A DNA stretch of 64,000 nucleotides from Mesorhizobium temperatum (lineage in GTDB: Bacteria; Pseudomonadota; Alphaproteobacteria; Rhizobiales; Rhizobiaceae): NCBI RefSeq assembly GCF_002284575.1, contig NZ_NPKJ01000050.1:22005-86004 (forward strand). The letters are read 5' to 3'. The notes beneath the pieces are model-generated. The model saw nothing but the letters and a program-made list of their open reading frames with translations, was not told the DNA's origin and made no database searches. This document shows, piece after piece, positions 22,077 to 30,881 of the stretch (position 1 is its first letter; the number at the start of each line of letters is the position of its first letter). A program made the position numbers and the translations under genes.

Positions 22077-24629
22077 TCAGGTTGCCAAGGCTTTGCCGCC
22101 GCCCACCGGCTTCTCCTCATCGGCCGTCGCGGCCTGTGGCCGCAGCTTGAACAGGATGAGCAGCGGGGCGGCAATGAAGATTGACGAATAGGTTCCGAAG
22201 ACGACGCCGAACAGCATCGCCAGCGTGAACGAGCGGATCACCTCGCCGCCGAACAGCACCAGCGCCAGCAGCGCGAGCATCGTCGTCACCGAGGTCAGCG
22301 TCGTTCGCGACAGCGTCTCGTTGATGGCATTGTTCAACAATTGCGGCAGCGGCATCCTCTTGTATTTTCTCAAGTCTTCGCGAACACGGTCATAGACGAC
22401 GATTGTATCGTTGAGCGAATAGCCGATGATGGTGAGTATCGCCGCAAGCGACGACTGGTTGAATTCGAGACCGGTGATGACGAAGAAGCCGATCGTCATG
22501 ACCACATCGTGGACTGTGGCGATGATGGCGCCGACCGCGAACTGCCATTCGAAGCGGAACCAGACATAGATCAGGATTCCGAGCAGTGCGATGAGCATGG
22601 CGATAGTGCCTTGCTTGGCGAGTTCACCGGAAACCGTCGGTCCCACCACCTCGACACGGCGGAAATCGTAATGGTCCTGCAACTCGCCGCGCACCTTGTC
22701 GATGACGGTCTGTTCGGCGTTCTCGCCGCCCTCCTGCGTGCCGACGCGAATCAAGACGTCGTTCGGGTCACCGAACTGTTGGACCTGCACTTCGCCGATG
22801 TTGAGTTCCGAAAGCCTGCCGCGAATGTCGGCAATGTCGGCGGTGCCATCCTTGGCCTGGACCTCGATCAGCGAACCGCCCTTGAAGTCGATGCCGTAAT
22901 TGATGTCGACGGTCATGAACAGCACGACCGCCAGGATCGACAGCACGCTGGACAGCGCGAAAGTCCAGCGGCGAATCCCCATGAATGGAATTCTCGTACC
23001 CGGCGGGACGAAGGTCACCGGCGCGCGCGGCAACTCCTTCGGGCGGGCGCGGCGAAGCCAGATCGACACCAGCAGCCGGGTGAAGGTGAAGGCGGTGAAG
23101 ACGGTGGTCAGAATGCCGATGGCGAAGGTTACGGCAAAGCCCTTCACCGGTCCGGTCCCGAGCCAGAACAGCACCACGGTCGCGATCAGCGAGGTGACGT
23201 TCGAATCGACGATGGTCGCCAGCGCTTTCGAAAAGCCCGTGTCGATCGCCTGGATGACAGAGCGACCGTTTCGCCGCTCCTCGCGGATGCGCTCGTAGAT
23301 GAGGACGTTTGAATCGACCGCCATGCCGATGGTCAGCACGATGCCGGCAATGCCCGGCAATGTCAGTGTCGCCCCGAGCAACGACAGCAACGCGATGATC
23401 ATCGCCACATGCACCGCCAGCGCGATGTTGGCAATGAAGCCGAGAAAGCCGTAGGCCACGAACATGAACACGACGACGAGGATGGAGCCGATCACGCCGG
23501 CGACCTTGCCGGCGTGAATGGAATCCTCGCCGAGCCCAGGGCCTACTGTGCGCTCTTCGATCACCGTCAGCGTCGCCGGCAGCGCGCCGGCACGCAAAAG
23601 CACGGCAAGGTCGTTGGCGCTCTCGGCGGTGAAATTGCCCGAGATCTGGCCGCTGCCGCCAAGGATCGGTTCGCGGATCTGCGGCGCCGAAATCACCTGA
23701 TTGTCGAGGATAATGGCAAACAGCTTGCCGACATTCTGCGAGGTGGCTTGGCCGAAACGCGCCGCTCCCTTGGAATCGAAGGTGAACGAAACCACCGGCT
23801 CATTGGTCTGGGAATTGTACGTCGCCTGCGCATCAACGAGATTTTCGCCCGAAACGATGACGCGGTTCTCGATCAGATATGGAACCGGCGGATCGTCCTG
23901 CGAATACAGAACCGAGGATCCCGCCGGCGGACGACCGTTGAGCGCGTCCTGCACCGGCATCGACTGGTCGACCATCTGGAAGGTCAGCTTGGCGGTCTGG
24001 CCAAGAATTTCCTTCAGCCTTTGCGGATCCTGCAGGCCCGGCACCTGGACCAGAATGCGGTCGTCGCCTTGGCGTTGCACGATCGGCTCGGTGGTGCCGA
24101 GTTCGTTGACGCGGCGCTCGACGACCTCGAGCGACTGCGCCAGCGCCGTCGACGTGCGGTATTTGATGCCGGCGTCGGTAACGGTGAATTTGAGCAGGCC
24201 GGGCTCGGAATCATCCAGCGACATCTCCTGGACGGAGCCGCCGCTGAACAGGCCGGCCGCCACCGGGTCGGTCAGTGTCTTCAGCGCCGTTTTGGCGGCA
24301 TCGACCTGTCCGGGATCGGTGATGCGGACCTGCACGGTCCGGCCTGATCCGGCAAGGCCGGTGTAACCGATCTTGGCGTCGCGCAGCAGTGTCCTGATTT
24401 GGTCGCGCGTCGTCTCCAGCCGATCCTTGGTCAGATCGTTCGGATCCATCCTGAGCAGGATATGCGAGCCGCCCTGCAGATCGAGGCCGAGCGTCATCTG
24501 GCGCTTCGGCACCCAATCGGGAAGCTTGGCCAGCGTGCTGGCTGAGAAAAGATTGGGCGCAGCGAAGATCACTGTGGCGGCCACGGCCAGCCAGATCAGG
24601 ATCATCTTGAAGCGCGAGAAATAGAGCAT
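22077..24629 (-). CDS. secDF: SecD-SecF fusion, protein translocase subunit
   Basis: An 850-residue membrane protein using the proton gradient to pull exported proteins out of the SecYEG channel. The SecD half (about 1-520) contains GLDLQGGSHILLRMD and its periplasmic P1 domain; the SecF half starts near 545 and contains GIDFKGGSLIEVQ and VVYDRVREDLRK. Six helices per half are expected. SecD and SecF are separate in E. coli, but fusion is common in Rhizobiales. The region before its ATG holds a decayed copy of the yajC 3' end and of its own 5' end. Confidence 0.95.
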   Translation of the reverse strand: MLYFSRFKMILIWLAVAATVIFAAPNLFSASTLAKLPDWVPKRQMTLGLDLQGGSHILLRMDPNDLTKDRLETTRDQIRTLLRDAKIGYTGLAGSGRTVQVRITDPGQVDAAKTALKTLTDPVAAGLFSGGSVQEMSLDDSEPGLLKFTVTDAGIKYRTSTALAQSLEVVERRVNELGTTEPIVQRQGDDRILVQVPGLQDPQRLKEILGQTAKLTFQMVDQSMPVQDALNGRPPAGSSVLYSQDDPPVPYLIENRVIVSGENLVDAQATYNSQTNEPVVSFTFDSKGAARFGQATSQNVGKLFAIILDNQVISAPQIREPILGGSGQISGNFTAESANDLAVLLRAGALPATLTVIEERTVGPGLGEDSIHAGKVAGVIGSILVVVFMFVAYGFLGFIANIALAVHVAMIIALLSLLGATLTLPGIAGIVLTIGMAVDSNVLIYERIREERRNGRSVIQAIDTGFSKALATIVDSNVTSLIATVVLFWLGTGPVKGFAVTFAIGILTTVFTAFTFTRLLVSIWLRRARPKELPRAPVTFVPPGTRIPFMGIRRWTFALSSVLSILAVVLFMTVDINYGIDFKGGSLIEVQAKDGTADIADIRGRLSELNIGEVQVQQFGDPNDVLIRVGTQEGGENAEQTVIDKVRGELQDHYDFRRVEVVGPTVSGELAKQGTIAMLIALLGILIYVWFRFEWQFAVGAIIATVHDVVMTIGFFVITGLEFNQSSLAAILTIIGYSLNDTIVVYDRVREDLRKYKRMPLPQLLNNAINETLSRTTLTSVTTMLALLALVLFGGEVIRSFTLAMLFGVVFGTYSSIFIAAPLLILFKLRPQAATADEEKPVGGGKALAT

Positions 24630-24897
24630 ATGGCGTCGTCCGTCAGGGCGTTCTGGCGGATCGTTCCGCCCGGAATTGGGTTATTTGTTGGCGTTCTGCT
24701 TCGCCACTGCCTCGCCTTCGGTCCGCACATGGGTGATTGTCGAACACAGGCAGTTCACTTTGGTGCTGCCATCGGGCTTTCTTCAACTATTGTCAATCTT
24801 GCCGGCAAGCGACCAGCGCGCAATGGCATCACAAGATCGTTGGCGCCCTGGGGTGGCCGACAGATCAAAACGGTCTTGAAGCGCGAAAATACAGCAA
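24630..24897 (-). pseudogene. decayed tandem copy of the yajC 3' end and secDF 5' end
   Basis: The segment from about 24607 to 24795 aligns with 24873 to 25065 at an offset of 267-268 bases. On the minus strand 24681-24740 reads VRTEGEAVAKQNANK then stop, matching the YajC end VRVKGEPVANQNAKK. The part 24800-24897 matches the first codons of secDF but has lost its start and frame. The ancestral yajC-secDF junction was therefore duplicated and one inner copy decayed. Confidence 0.8.
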
Positions 24898-24947
24898 ATG
24901 GCGTCGTCCGTCAGAGCCCTGCCGCGGATCGTTCCGCCGACATCAGG

Positions 24948-25286
24948 CTATTTCTTGGCGTTCTGGTTCGCCACTGGCTCGCCCTTGACGCGCACATCGG
25001 CAATCGTCGAGCGCAGCGCCGTTACCTTGGTGCCACCGCCGAGATCGATCTCGAGCTCATTGTCGTCGATCACCTTGGTCACCTTGCCGACAAAACCGCC
25101 GCCAGTAACGACCGTGTCGCCGCGGCGAACCGCCGCCAGCATCTCACCGCGCTTCTTCAACTGCGTGCGCTGCGGCCGGATGATCAGAAAATACATGATC
25201 ACGAAAATCAGGACAAACGGCAAAATGCTGATGAACATATCCGGGGAGGCGCCGACGCCTTGGGCATATGCCGGTGTCACGAACAT
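24948..25286 (-). CDS. yajC: preprotein translocase subunit YajC
   Basis: A 112-residue protein with a short periplasmic N-terminus, one transmembrane helix (FISILPFVLIFVIMYFLII) and the RPQ motif (IRPQRTQLKKR) followed by the SH3-like cytosolic domain (GDTVVTGGGFVGKVTKV). The start at 25286 follows AGGAGTACTTCG. It belongs to the SecDF-YajC complex and lies upstream of secDF as usual, but is separated from it here by the decayed duplication. Confidence 0.95.
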   Translation of the reverse strand: MFVTPAYAQGVGASPDMFISILPFVLIFVIMYFLIIRPQRTQLKKRGEMLAAVRRGDTVVTGGGFVGKVTKVIDDNELEIDLGGGTKVTALRSTIADVRVKGEPVANQNAKK

Positions 25287-25440
25287 CGAAGTACTCCTGA
25301 ATTTTGAAAAACAGCCGCCAAACCGTCCTGGGGAAATTTGGCGGCCCCGTGAAATTTGGCCGGAATATAGTCGGTAAAGTTCCCAATGCAACTGCGCAGC
25401 CAGGCATTTCAGCTGCTTTTCCGGCTGGTTGAGCCGTGTT

Positions 25441-25491
25441 AGAGCATGATCCCGAAAAACGAGGTCCGGTTTTCGGAAAAGATCACGCTCC
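25441..25491. repeat. rhizobial intergenic palindrome
   Basis: AGAGCATGATCCCGAAAA pairs with the complementary TTTTCGGAAAAGATCACGCTC around a short loop with mismatches. It has the same core as the elements at 13486 and 36170. Confidence 0.8.
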
Positions 25492-25581
25492 AACAAAAGG
25501 TTGGAACCGGCTCCGAAACCGCCGAAATCAAATAGGTTCCGTTGTCACACCCTCCTGAATGCAAAAACAAAAAGACAAGAA

Positions 25582-26457
25582 ATGACCGACAGCACCATCG
25601 AAGCCCTGAACAAGAAGCTCGACCGCCTGATCGAGGCGGTCGCCCACCTCGCCCCGCCGCCGGTGCCGGAAACCGACCTCGGCGAGGCCGATTGCTTTGT
25701 CTGGCAAGCTGATCCCGGCTATCTGGAGCCGGTGCTCAAGGTCAACCGCGTCGACATCGGCCTGATCCGCGGCGTCGACCGCGTCCGCGACATATTGGTC
25801 GACAACACCGAGCGTTTCGCCTCCGGTTACGCAGCCAACAACGTGCTGTTGTGGGGCGCACGCGGCATGGGAAAATCCTCGCTGGTCAAGGCCGTGCATG
25901 CAGCGGTCAACGCATCGGCAAAGCTGGACCTGCCGCTCAAGCTCATCGAAATCCACCGCGAGGACATCGACACGCTGCCGAAGCTGATGAATTTACTGAA
26001 GGCGGCACCTTACCGTTTCATCCTGTTTTGCGACGATCTGTCCTTCGACCACGACGACACGTCCTACAAGTCGCTAAAGGCGGCGCTCGAAGGCGGCGTC
26101 GAGGGCCGCCCGGCCAATGTGATCTTCTACGCTACCTCAAACCGGCGCCACCTTTTGCCGCGTGACATGATCGACAATGAACGCTCGACCGCCATCAACC
26201 CGTCAGAGGCGGTCGAGGAAAAAGTCTCGCTGTCCGACCGCTTCGGCCTCTGGCTCGGCTTCCACAAATGCTCGCAAGACGAGTATCTCGACATGATCGA
26301 CGGTTATATCAGCCATCACGACCTTGCCATCGATCCCGCGACGTTACGCGCCGAGGCACTGGAATGGGCGACGACGCGCGGCAGCCGTTCGGGCCGCGTC
26401 GCCTGGCAATTCACCCAGGATCTGGCAGGCCGGCTCGGCAAGCAGCTCAAGGATTAA
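25582..26457 (+). CDS. DUF815 family AAA-like ATPase
   Basis: A 291-residue P-loop ATPase. Walker A is LLWGARGMGKSSLVKA, Walker B RFILFCDDLSFD, and the sensor-like stretch VIFYATSNRRHLLPRD follows. This is the DUF815 family, related to AAA+ ATPases, of unknown cellular role. The start at 25582 gives the usual N-terminal helix (EALNKKLDRLIEAVAHL). It stands alone, divergent from yajC. Confidence 0.9.
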   Translation: MTDSTIEALNKKLDRLIEAVAHLAPPPVPETDLGEADCFVWQADPGYLEPVLKVNRVDIGLIRGVDRVRDILVDNTERFASGYAANNVLLWGARGMGKSSLVKAVHAAVNASAKLDLPLKLIEIHREDIDTLPKLMNLLKAAPYRFILFCDDLSFDHDDTSYKSLKAALEGGVEGRPANVIFYATSNRRHLLPRDMIDNERSTAINPSEAVEEKVSLSDRFGLWLGFHKCSQDEYLDMIDGYISHHDLAIDPATLRAEALEWATTRGSRSGRVAWQFTQDLAGRLGKQLKD

Positions 26458-26690
26458 CTGCTGTCGAGAGTATCTGAAAACTGACGGCGTGTTGCCGGCC
26501 AGCTTCTCGTGCCGGCGACCGGACGCTGGAACGTTCCCAACCGCCTAGCCTTTCCCATTGTATTTATCGGGGGGATTGGCAAGCCGCCTCGTGCGGCGCT
26601 GTTCTTTATTCGTTCCACGCATTGTGCCATGTTTCCGGGTGCCATGTTTCCGGCCAAGTTCGGTGACGCAGCCGCCGAAGGGGAATGCAG

Positions 26691-27515
26691 ATGGAAAGCA
26701 AGAGCATAGCGTTTCGCAGGCTCCATGAGGAACCGGGCGCGTTCATCATCCCTAATCCTTGGGATGCCGGCACGGCACGGATTCTCGCAGCCATGGGTTT
26801 TCGTGCCCTCGCCACCACCAGCGCCGGTATGGCGTTCGCTCTTGGCGTCGCTGAGGGGCAGGTCTCGCGGGAGGATACCTTGAGCCACTGTCGGGCCATC
26901 GTGGCGGCGACACCACTGCCCGTCTCGGCCGATCTCGAAAAGGGATTCGGCGATAACCCGGAGAGCGCCGCAGAGACGATCCAAGCCGCTGCCGACATCG
27001 GTCTGGTCGGATGTTCCCTTGAAGATCATACCGGCCAGCGCGATGATCCGATCTACGACTTTACGCTCGCGGTTGAGCGCATTGAGGCGGCCGCGAAAGC
27101 GTCCCGCACACTCCCGCATGATTTCGTGTTGACGGCGCGCTGCGAGAACTTCTTGTGGGGTCGTCCCGATCTGGATGACACCATTGGAAGATTGCAAGCT
27201 TTCGAGAAGGCCGGAGCCGATGTGCTCTATGCGCCCGGCCTCCATGATCTCGGCATGATCCGCACTGTTTGCGGCGCCGTGACGAAACCGGTCAATGTCG
27301 TGATGGGCATGCCCGGCGCTACGTTTGGGGTAGCCGAGCTAGCGGACGCCGGCGTCAAACGGATCAGTGTCGGCTCGGCACTGGCGCGGCTCGCTTTTGG
27401 CACGTTCGTCCGCGCCGCGCGGGAGATGAGGTCAGCAGGGACCTTCCGGTTTTCCGAGGAAGCCATGGGCTTTGCGGAACTAGAGGGCTTCTTTACCGGA
27501 TCAACGAAGGCCTGA
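26691..27515 (+). CDS. isocitrate lyase / PEP mutase superfamily protein
   Basis: A 274-residue TIM-barrel protein of the ICL/PEPM family acting on alpha-hydroxy or phosphono acids. Signatures are FIIPNPWDAGTARIL, DLEKGFGDNPE, CSLEDHTG (metal-binding Glu/Asp) and LTARCENFLWGRPDLDDTI. It lacks the KKCGH loop of true isocitrate lyases, so it is more like oxaloacetate/PEP mutase-type members. ATG 26691 is favoured over 26685 because GAAGGGG is correctly spaced from it. Confidence 0.85.
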   Translation: MESKSIAFRRLHEEPGAFIIPNPWDAGTARILAAMGFRALATTSAGMAFALGVAEGQVSREDTLSHCRAIVAATPLPVSADLEKGFGDNPESAAETIQAAADIGLVGCSLEDHTGQRDDPIYDFTLAVERIEAAAKASRTLPHDFVLTARCENFLWGRPDLDDTIGRLQAFEKAGADVLYAPGLHDLGMIRTVCGAVTKPVNVVMGMPGATFGVAELADAGVKRISVGSALARLAFGTFVRAAREMRSAGTFRFSEEAMGFAELEGFFTGSTKA

Positions 27516-27636
27516 GAGCGTCGCAAGAGCCTGTCGCGAAATTCTGACTTTTCGTGAAAAGATCCTGCGTCTAGGTGCCAGCGCTTTGTCGCGAAACTGG
27601 CATTTTTTCTCGAGGCGACTCTAGGCCGAGTGACCG

Positions 27637-27664
27637 AAAAAGCCCGCCCCTTGCGGAGCGGGCT
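27637..27664 (-). terminator. terminator downstream of the nlpD-like gene
   Basis: Read on the minus strand, AGCCCGC pairs with GCGGGCT and is followed by TTTTC. It lies beyond the duplicated nlpD tail and would end the serS-surE-pcm-nlpD transcript. Confidence 0.7.
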
Positions 27665-27717
27665 GAGCCGGCGGGCCGGACTGGAGGTCAGGCGGCGCGC
27701 AATTGCTTTTCTTGTTC

Positions 27718-27775
27718 TATTCGAGATAGGTCGAAGGATCGACTTTCTTTTATTCAAGATAGGTCGAAGGATCGA
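27718..27775 (-). repeat. 32-bp tandem duplication of the nlpD C-terminal codons
   Basis: 27750-27775 (end of the gene) and 27718-27743 (downstream) both contain AGATAGGTCGAAGGATCGAC. In the right frame each encodes VDPSTYLE and a stop. The outer copy is a non-coding remnant, or the gene once ended there. Confidence 0.85.
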
Positions 27776-29249
27776 CCGGCGCCGAATTCTTGCGGACTTC
27801 GAAATGCAGTTTCGGCGAGTCGGTGGTGCCGCTCATGCCGGACTGCGCGATTTCCTGGCCGCGCTTGACCTTCTGGCCGCGCTGGACCTCGATCGAGCGG
27901 GCGTGGCCATAGACTGTAACCAACCCGTTCTCGTGGCGCACCAGAACCGTATTGCCGAATTCCTTAAGACCATCGCCGGCATAGATGACGACACCGTTCT
28001 CGGCCGCCTTGACCGGGGTTCCTTCCGGCACGGCGATGTCGACACCGTCCTTGCCGCCGCCAAAGCTGGAGATCACGCGGCCGCGTACCGGCCAGCGCAT
28101 CTTGCCGATACCGGTGGCGTTTGGCGCCACCGCGTCGTCATCCTCTGCCTGCTGGATGACCTTCGCGGCCTTTTGGGGCGGCGTGTAGGCGGCGAGCGTC
28201 TCCGACGGCGTGGTCGTTGCCGCAGGCGGGGTGGTGGCAGTCGTTACCGGATCGACCTTTGCCGGCTTGGCGCTGGCAACTGTCGCGGTTCCGCCAGCTG
28301 GCACCTTCAGGGTCTGGCCGATCTTGAGCAGACCGTCCTGCATGCCGTTCGCCTGCTTCAACGCAACCACGCCGACGCCGGTCTTCCTGGCGATGGCCGA
28401 CAACGTATCACCCTGCTGGACGGTGTAGGAGCCACCGGCACCAGTCGTCTTGGATGCGGCTTTTCTGTCCTTCGGCTGGCTTGCCGCGGCCGATGCATCC
28501 ACCTGCGCGGCGGACTTGCCCTCCTTGAGCTTCGGCTGCTGCGGCAGCACGGCCACCATCTCCGGCGCCTTGGCCGGCAAATCGTGCTTGGTGTCGTTCG
28601 CAGGCTTGGCGTCAGCAAGCTTCGGCGCCGGTTTCTTGCCTGAATAGGCATAGGCGGGGATGACGAGCTTCTGGCCGGTCTTCAGCCCGTTGGTCGCGCT
28701 TAGCCCATTGACCTTCATAAGGGCGTCTGCGGGCACGCCGTAGCGCCGCGACAGGCCGGAGATGGTCTCGCCATCCCTAACGACGATCTCGGTGGCACGC
28801 GGTTCGCCGCCTGCCGTCGCCATGCGCGGAGCATCAGGTTGTGCGTTCTTGAACGGCTTCGCCGCTGTCCCGGTTGCAGTACGGTCAACCTGTGAGGCGG
28901 CGGGCGCCGAAGCGGTGCGGGCCGGACTGGCGGCGGGCGCCGGCTGCGACTGGCTGACCGGCGGCAGTTGCTGCGTCGTAACCGGTTCAAGGCTTGAGCG
29001 GCTGACCGACTGGGTATGGCTGCCGTCGAGCGGCGCGGCCGACACCGGCGCATCGCCCGGATAAGGCTGGGCGGCGTCCTGCTTGTCGATGATACTGCGC
29101 TGGTTGTTGGTCGAGGAGGTGAAGACATCATCGACGCTGTTGAACCGCGAGACCTGGGAACTGCATCCCGCCGCGGTGCCCGCAACCATAAGGACAGCGA
29201 AACCACGCGCCAGGTTGCGTCCGTTTGCCTTCAAAATACTGAATTGCAT
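27750..29249 (-). CDS. LysM/M23-domain lipoprotein, NlpD/DipM-like cell-division factor
   Basis: A 499-residue envelope protein. The N-terminus has a lipobox (GTAAGCSS, Cys about 29). Two LysM domains bind peptidoglycan (VRDGETISGLSRRYGVP near 155; VQQGDTLSAIARKTGV near 280), joined by Ala/Pro-rich linkers. The C-terminal LytM/M23 domain reads GGGKDGVDIAVPEGTPV where active enzymes have HxGxD: the first zinc-binding His is replaced, as in E. coli NlpD, an activator of amidases. It sits in the conserved surE-pcm-nlpD order. Its tail is duplicated downstream. Confidence 0.88.
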   Translation of the reverse strand: MQFSILKANGRNLARGFAVLMVAGTAAGCSSQVSRFNSVDDVFTSSTNNQRSIIDKQDAAQPYPGDAPVSAAPLDGSHTQSVSRSSLEPVTTQQLPPVSQSQPAPAASPARTASAPAASQVDRTATGTAAKPFKNAQPDAPRMATAGGEPRATEIVVRDGETISGLSRRYGVPADALMKVNGLSATNGLKTGQKLVIPAYAYSGKKPAPKLADAKPANDTKHDLPAKAPEMVAVLPQQPKLKEGKSAAQVDASAAASQPKDRKAASKTTGAGGSYTVQQGDTLSAIARKTGVGVVALKQANGMQDGLLKIGQTLKVPAGGTATVASAKPAKVDPVTTATTPPAATTTPSETLAAYTPPQKAAKVIQQAEDDDAVAPNATGIGKMRWPVRGRVISSFGGGKDGVDIAVPEGTPVKAAENGVVIYAGDGLKEFGNTVLVRHENGLVTVYGHARSIEVQRGQKVKRGQEIAQSGMSGTTDSPKLHFEVRKNSAPVDPSTYLE

Positions 29250-29460
29250 CGCTTTTACCCGCAGATACCCGGTACAGACTGACCGTGATTAAAGCGCGTT
29301 AATGTTACCGGTCGGTTAAACCTTTAGAATCAGACGCAAATTTTCTTAAAATATTTAAGGCTGGACCTGGTCGGGTTGAGGTTCAGGTAGGGCCGAGTCA
29401 CAGACGGGCGCGAAGCGACCAGACAGGTCGGTTGCGCCATCACCTGAATATCGACAGAAC

Positions 29461-30126
29461 CTAGATGACCGCGGCTACGCTGCGCAGGATCGGCTGCAGG
29501 CGGACGAGACCGATGTCCTCGCGTTCGAAGCGGCTGCCGACCTTAGTCAGTTTGGCCAGCACCTGCTCGCCCTCCTCGGGTCCGATCGGAGCGATGACGA
29601 TGCCGCCGCTCGACAATTGGTCGAGCAGAAAGCGCGGCAGGCTGTCGAAGGCCGCCCATACGACGATGCGGTCGAACGGCGCTTCATTGGCCAGTCCGTT
29701 GGAGCCGTCCGCCTGGCGCACGATGACATTGCCGATGCCAAGCGCCTCGAAGCGCTGCTTGGCCTGCTCGGCCAGCGTCTTGTAGCGGTCGACGGTGACG
29801 ACCCGCGCGGCAAGCCGCGACATCACCGCCGCCGTGTAGCCCGACCCGGTGCCGATCTCAAGCACGCGGTTGCCCGGCTCGATGGCAAGTGCTGCGATTA
29901 CCGCAGCTTGCAGATCGGCGCCCTCGATCGCCTCGCCGCATTCGATCGGCAGCATGCGGTCCGACCAGGCGATCGGATGGAACTGCGCGGAAAGGAAGCC
30001 GCGCCTCGGCGTCGCCTCGAAGGCGGCGATCAGCGCCTTCGGCACGACGCCCTTGCCACGCAGGCGGAGCAGGAAAGCGGCGAAGCCTTCGCGGTCGTCG
30101 ACCGTCGGACCATGGTTCAGGTTCAT
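29461..30126 (-). CDS. pcm: protein-L-isoaspartate O-methyltransferase
   Basis: A 221-residue SAM-dependent enzyme that starts repair of isoaspartyl residues in aged proteins. The SAM motif I is VLEIGTGSGYTAAVMSRL, preceded by the family loop around DRMLPIECGEAIEGADLQ. Its ATG overlaps the surE stop region by four bases, indicating a surE-pcm operon as in many proteobacteria. A second homologue lies at 56727. Confidence 0.92.
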   Translation of the reverse strand: MNLNHGPTVDDREGFAAFLLRLRGKGVVPKALIAAFEATPRRGFLSAQFHPIAWSDRMLPIECGEAIEGADLQAAVIAALAIEPGNRVLEIGTGSGYTAAVMSRLAARVVTVDRYKTLAEQAKQRFEALGIGNVIVRQADGSNGLANEAPFDRIVVWAAFDSLPRFLLDQLSSGGIVIAPIGPEEGEQVLAKLTKVGSRFEREDIGLVRLQPILRSVAAVI

Positions 30127-30881
30127 GCGAGCGCCTTGGTCAGTTGATCGCGGATTTCATGAGCGGTGAGATCGAGCTGCAGCGGCGTCACCGATACCAG
30201 CCGGTTGCGCATGGCGTGGAGGTCGGTGCCTTGCTTGCCCTCGACCGGCTCGCGGCCGAAGCGCAGCCAATAATAAGGAAGTCCGCGGCCATCGCGGCGC
30301 TCGTCGACCCACAGGCTGTGGACGAGCTTGCCTTGCGAGGTGACCACCGTGCCGGCGACCACTTCTGGCGCGCAATTCGGAAAATTGACGTTGAGCAGCA
30401 CGCCGTCCGGCAGCGGCATGGCGACAAGCTTCTTGAGCAGCGCCGGCGCCAGCGCCTCGGTGGTCTTATAGGGAACGACGCGATCCTCGCCGAGATAGGA
30501 ATAGGCCTGGCTGAGCGCGATCGAACGCACGCCGAGCAGCGCGCCTTCCATGGCGCCGGCAACGGTGCCCGAATAGGTGACGTCGTCTGCGATGTTGGCG
30601 CCGGAATTGACACCGGACAAGATCAGGTCGGGTGTTGCGGGCAGGATCTTCTTCACGCCCATGATGACGCAGTCGGTCGGCGTGCCGCGCACGGCGAAGT
30701 GTTTTTCGCCAATCTTGCGCAGGCGCAGTGGCTCCGAGATCGACAGCGAATGCGCGTAGCCGGACTGGTCCTGCTCCGGCGCCACCACCCAGACGTCGTC
30801 CGACAGCGTGCGGGCGATGCGTTCGAGCGATGCAAGGCCCTCGGCATGGATGCCGTCATCGTTGGTCAGGAGGATGCGCAT
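30123..30881 (-). CDS. surE: 5'/3'-nucleotidase SurE
   Basis: A 252-residue metal-dependent nucleotidase. The N-terminal motif RILLTNDDGIHAEGLASL holds the catalytic Asp pair, and SGVNSGANIADDVTYSGTVAGAMEG is diagnostic. It removes phosphate from nucleoside monophosphates and has been linked to stress survival. The start shares one base with the serS stop, and the end overlaps pcm. Confidence 0.95.
   Translation of the reverse strand: MRILLTNDDGIHAEGLASLERIARTLSDDVWVVAPEQDQSGYAHSLSISEPLRLRKIGEKHFAVRGTPTDCVIMGVKKILPATPDLILSGVNSGANIADDVTYSGTVAGAMEGALLGVRSIALSQAYSYLGEDRVVPYKTTEALAPALLKKLVAMPLPDGVLLNVNFPNCAPEVVAGTVVTSQGKLVHSLWVDERRDGRGLPYYWLRFGREPVEGKQGTDLHAMRNRLVSVTPLQLDLTAHEIRDQLTKALA

Noticed and set aside
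26625..26656. Short direct repeat GTGCCATGTTTCCGG upstream of the ICL/PEPM gene
   Set aside because: Two copies of about 15 bases only; too little to argue for an operator or mobile element.
26454..27245. 263-residue minus-strand open frame opposite the ICL/PEPM gene
   Set aside because: Composition and overlap with a recognised enzyme indicate a shadow frame.
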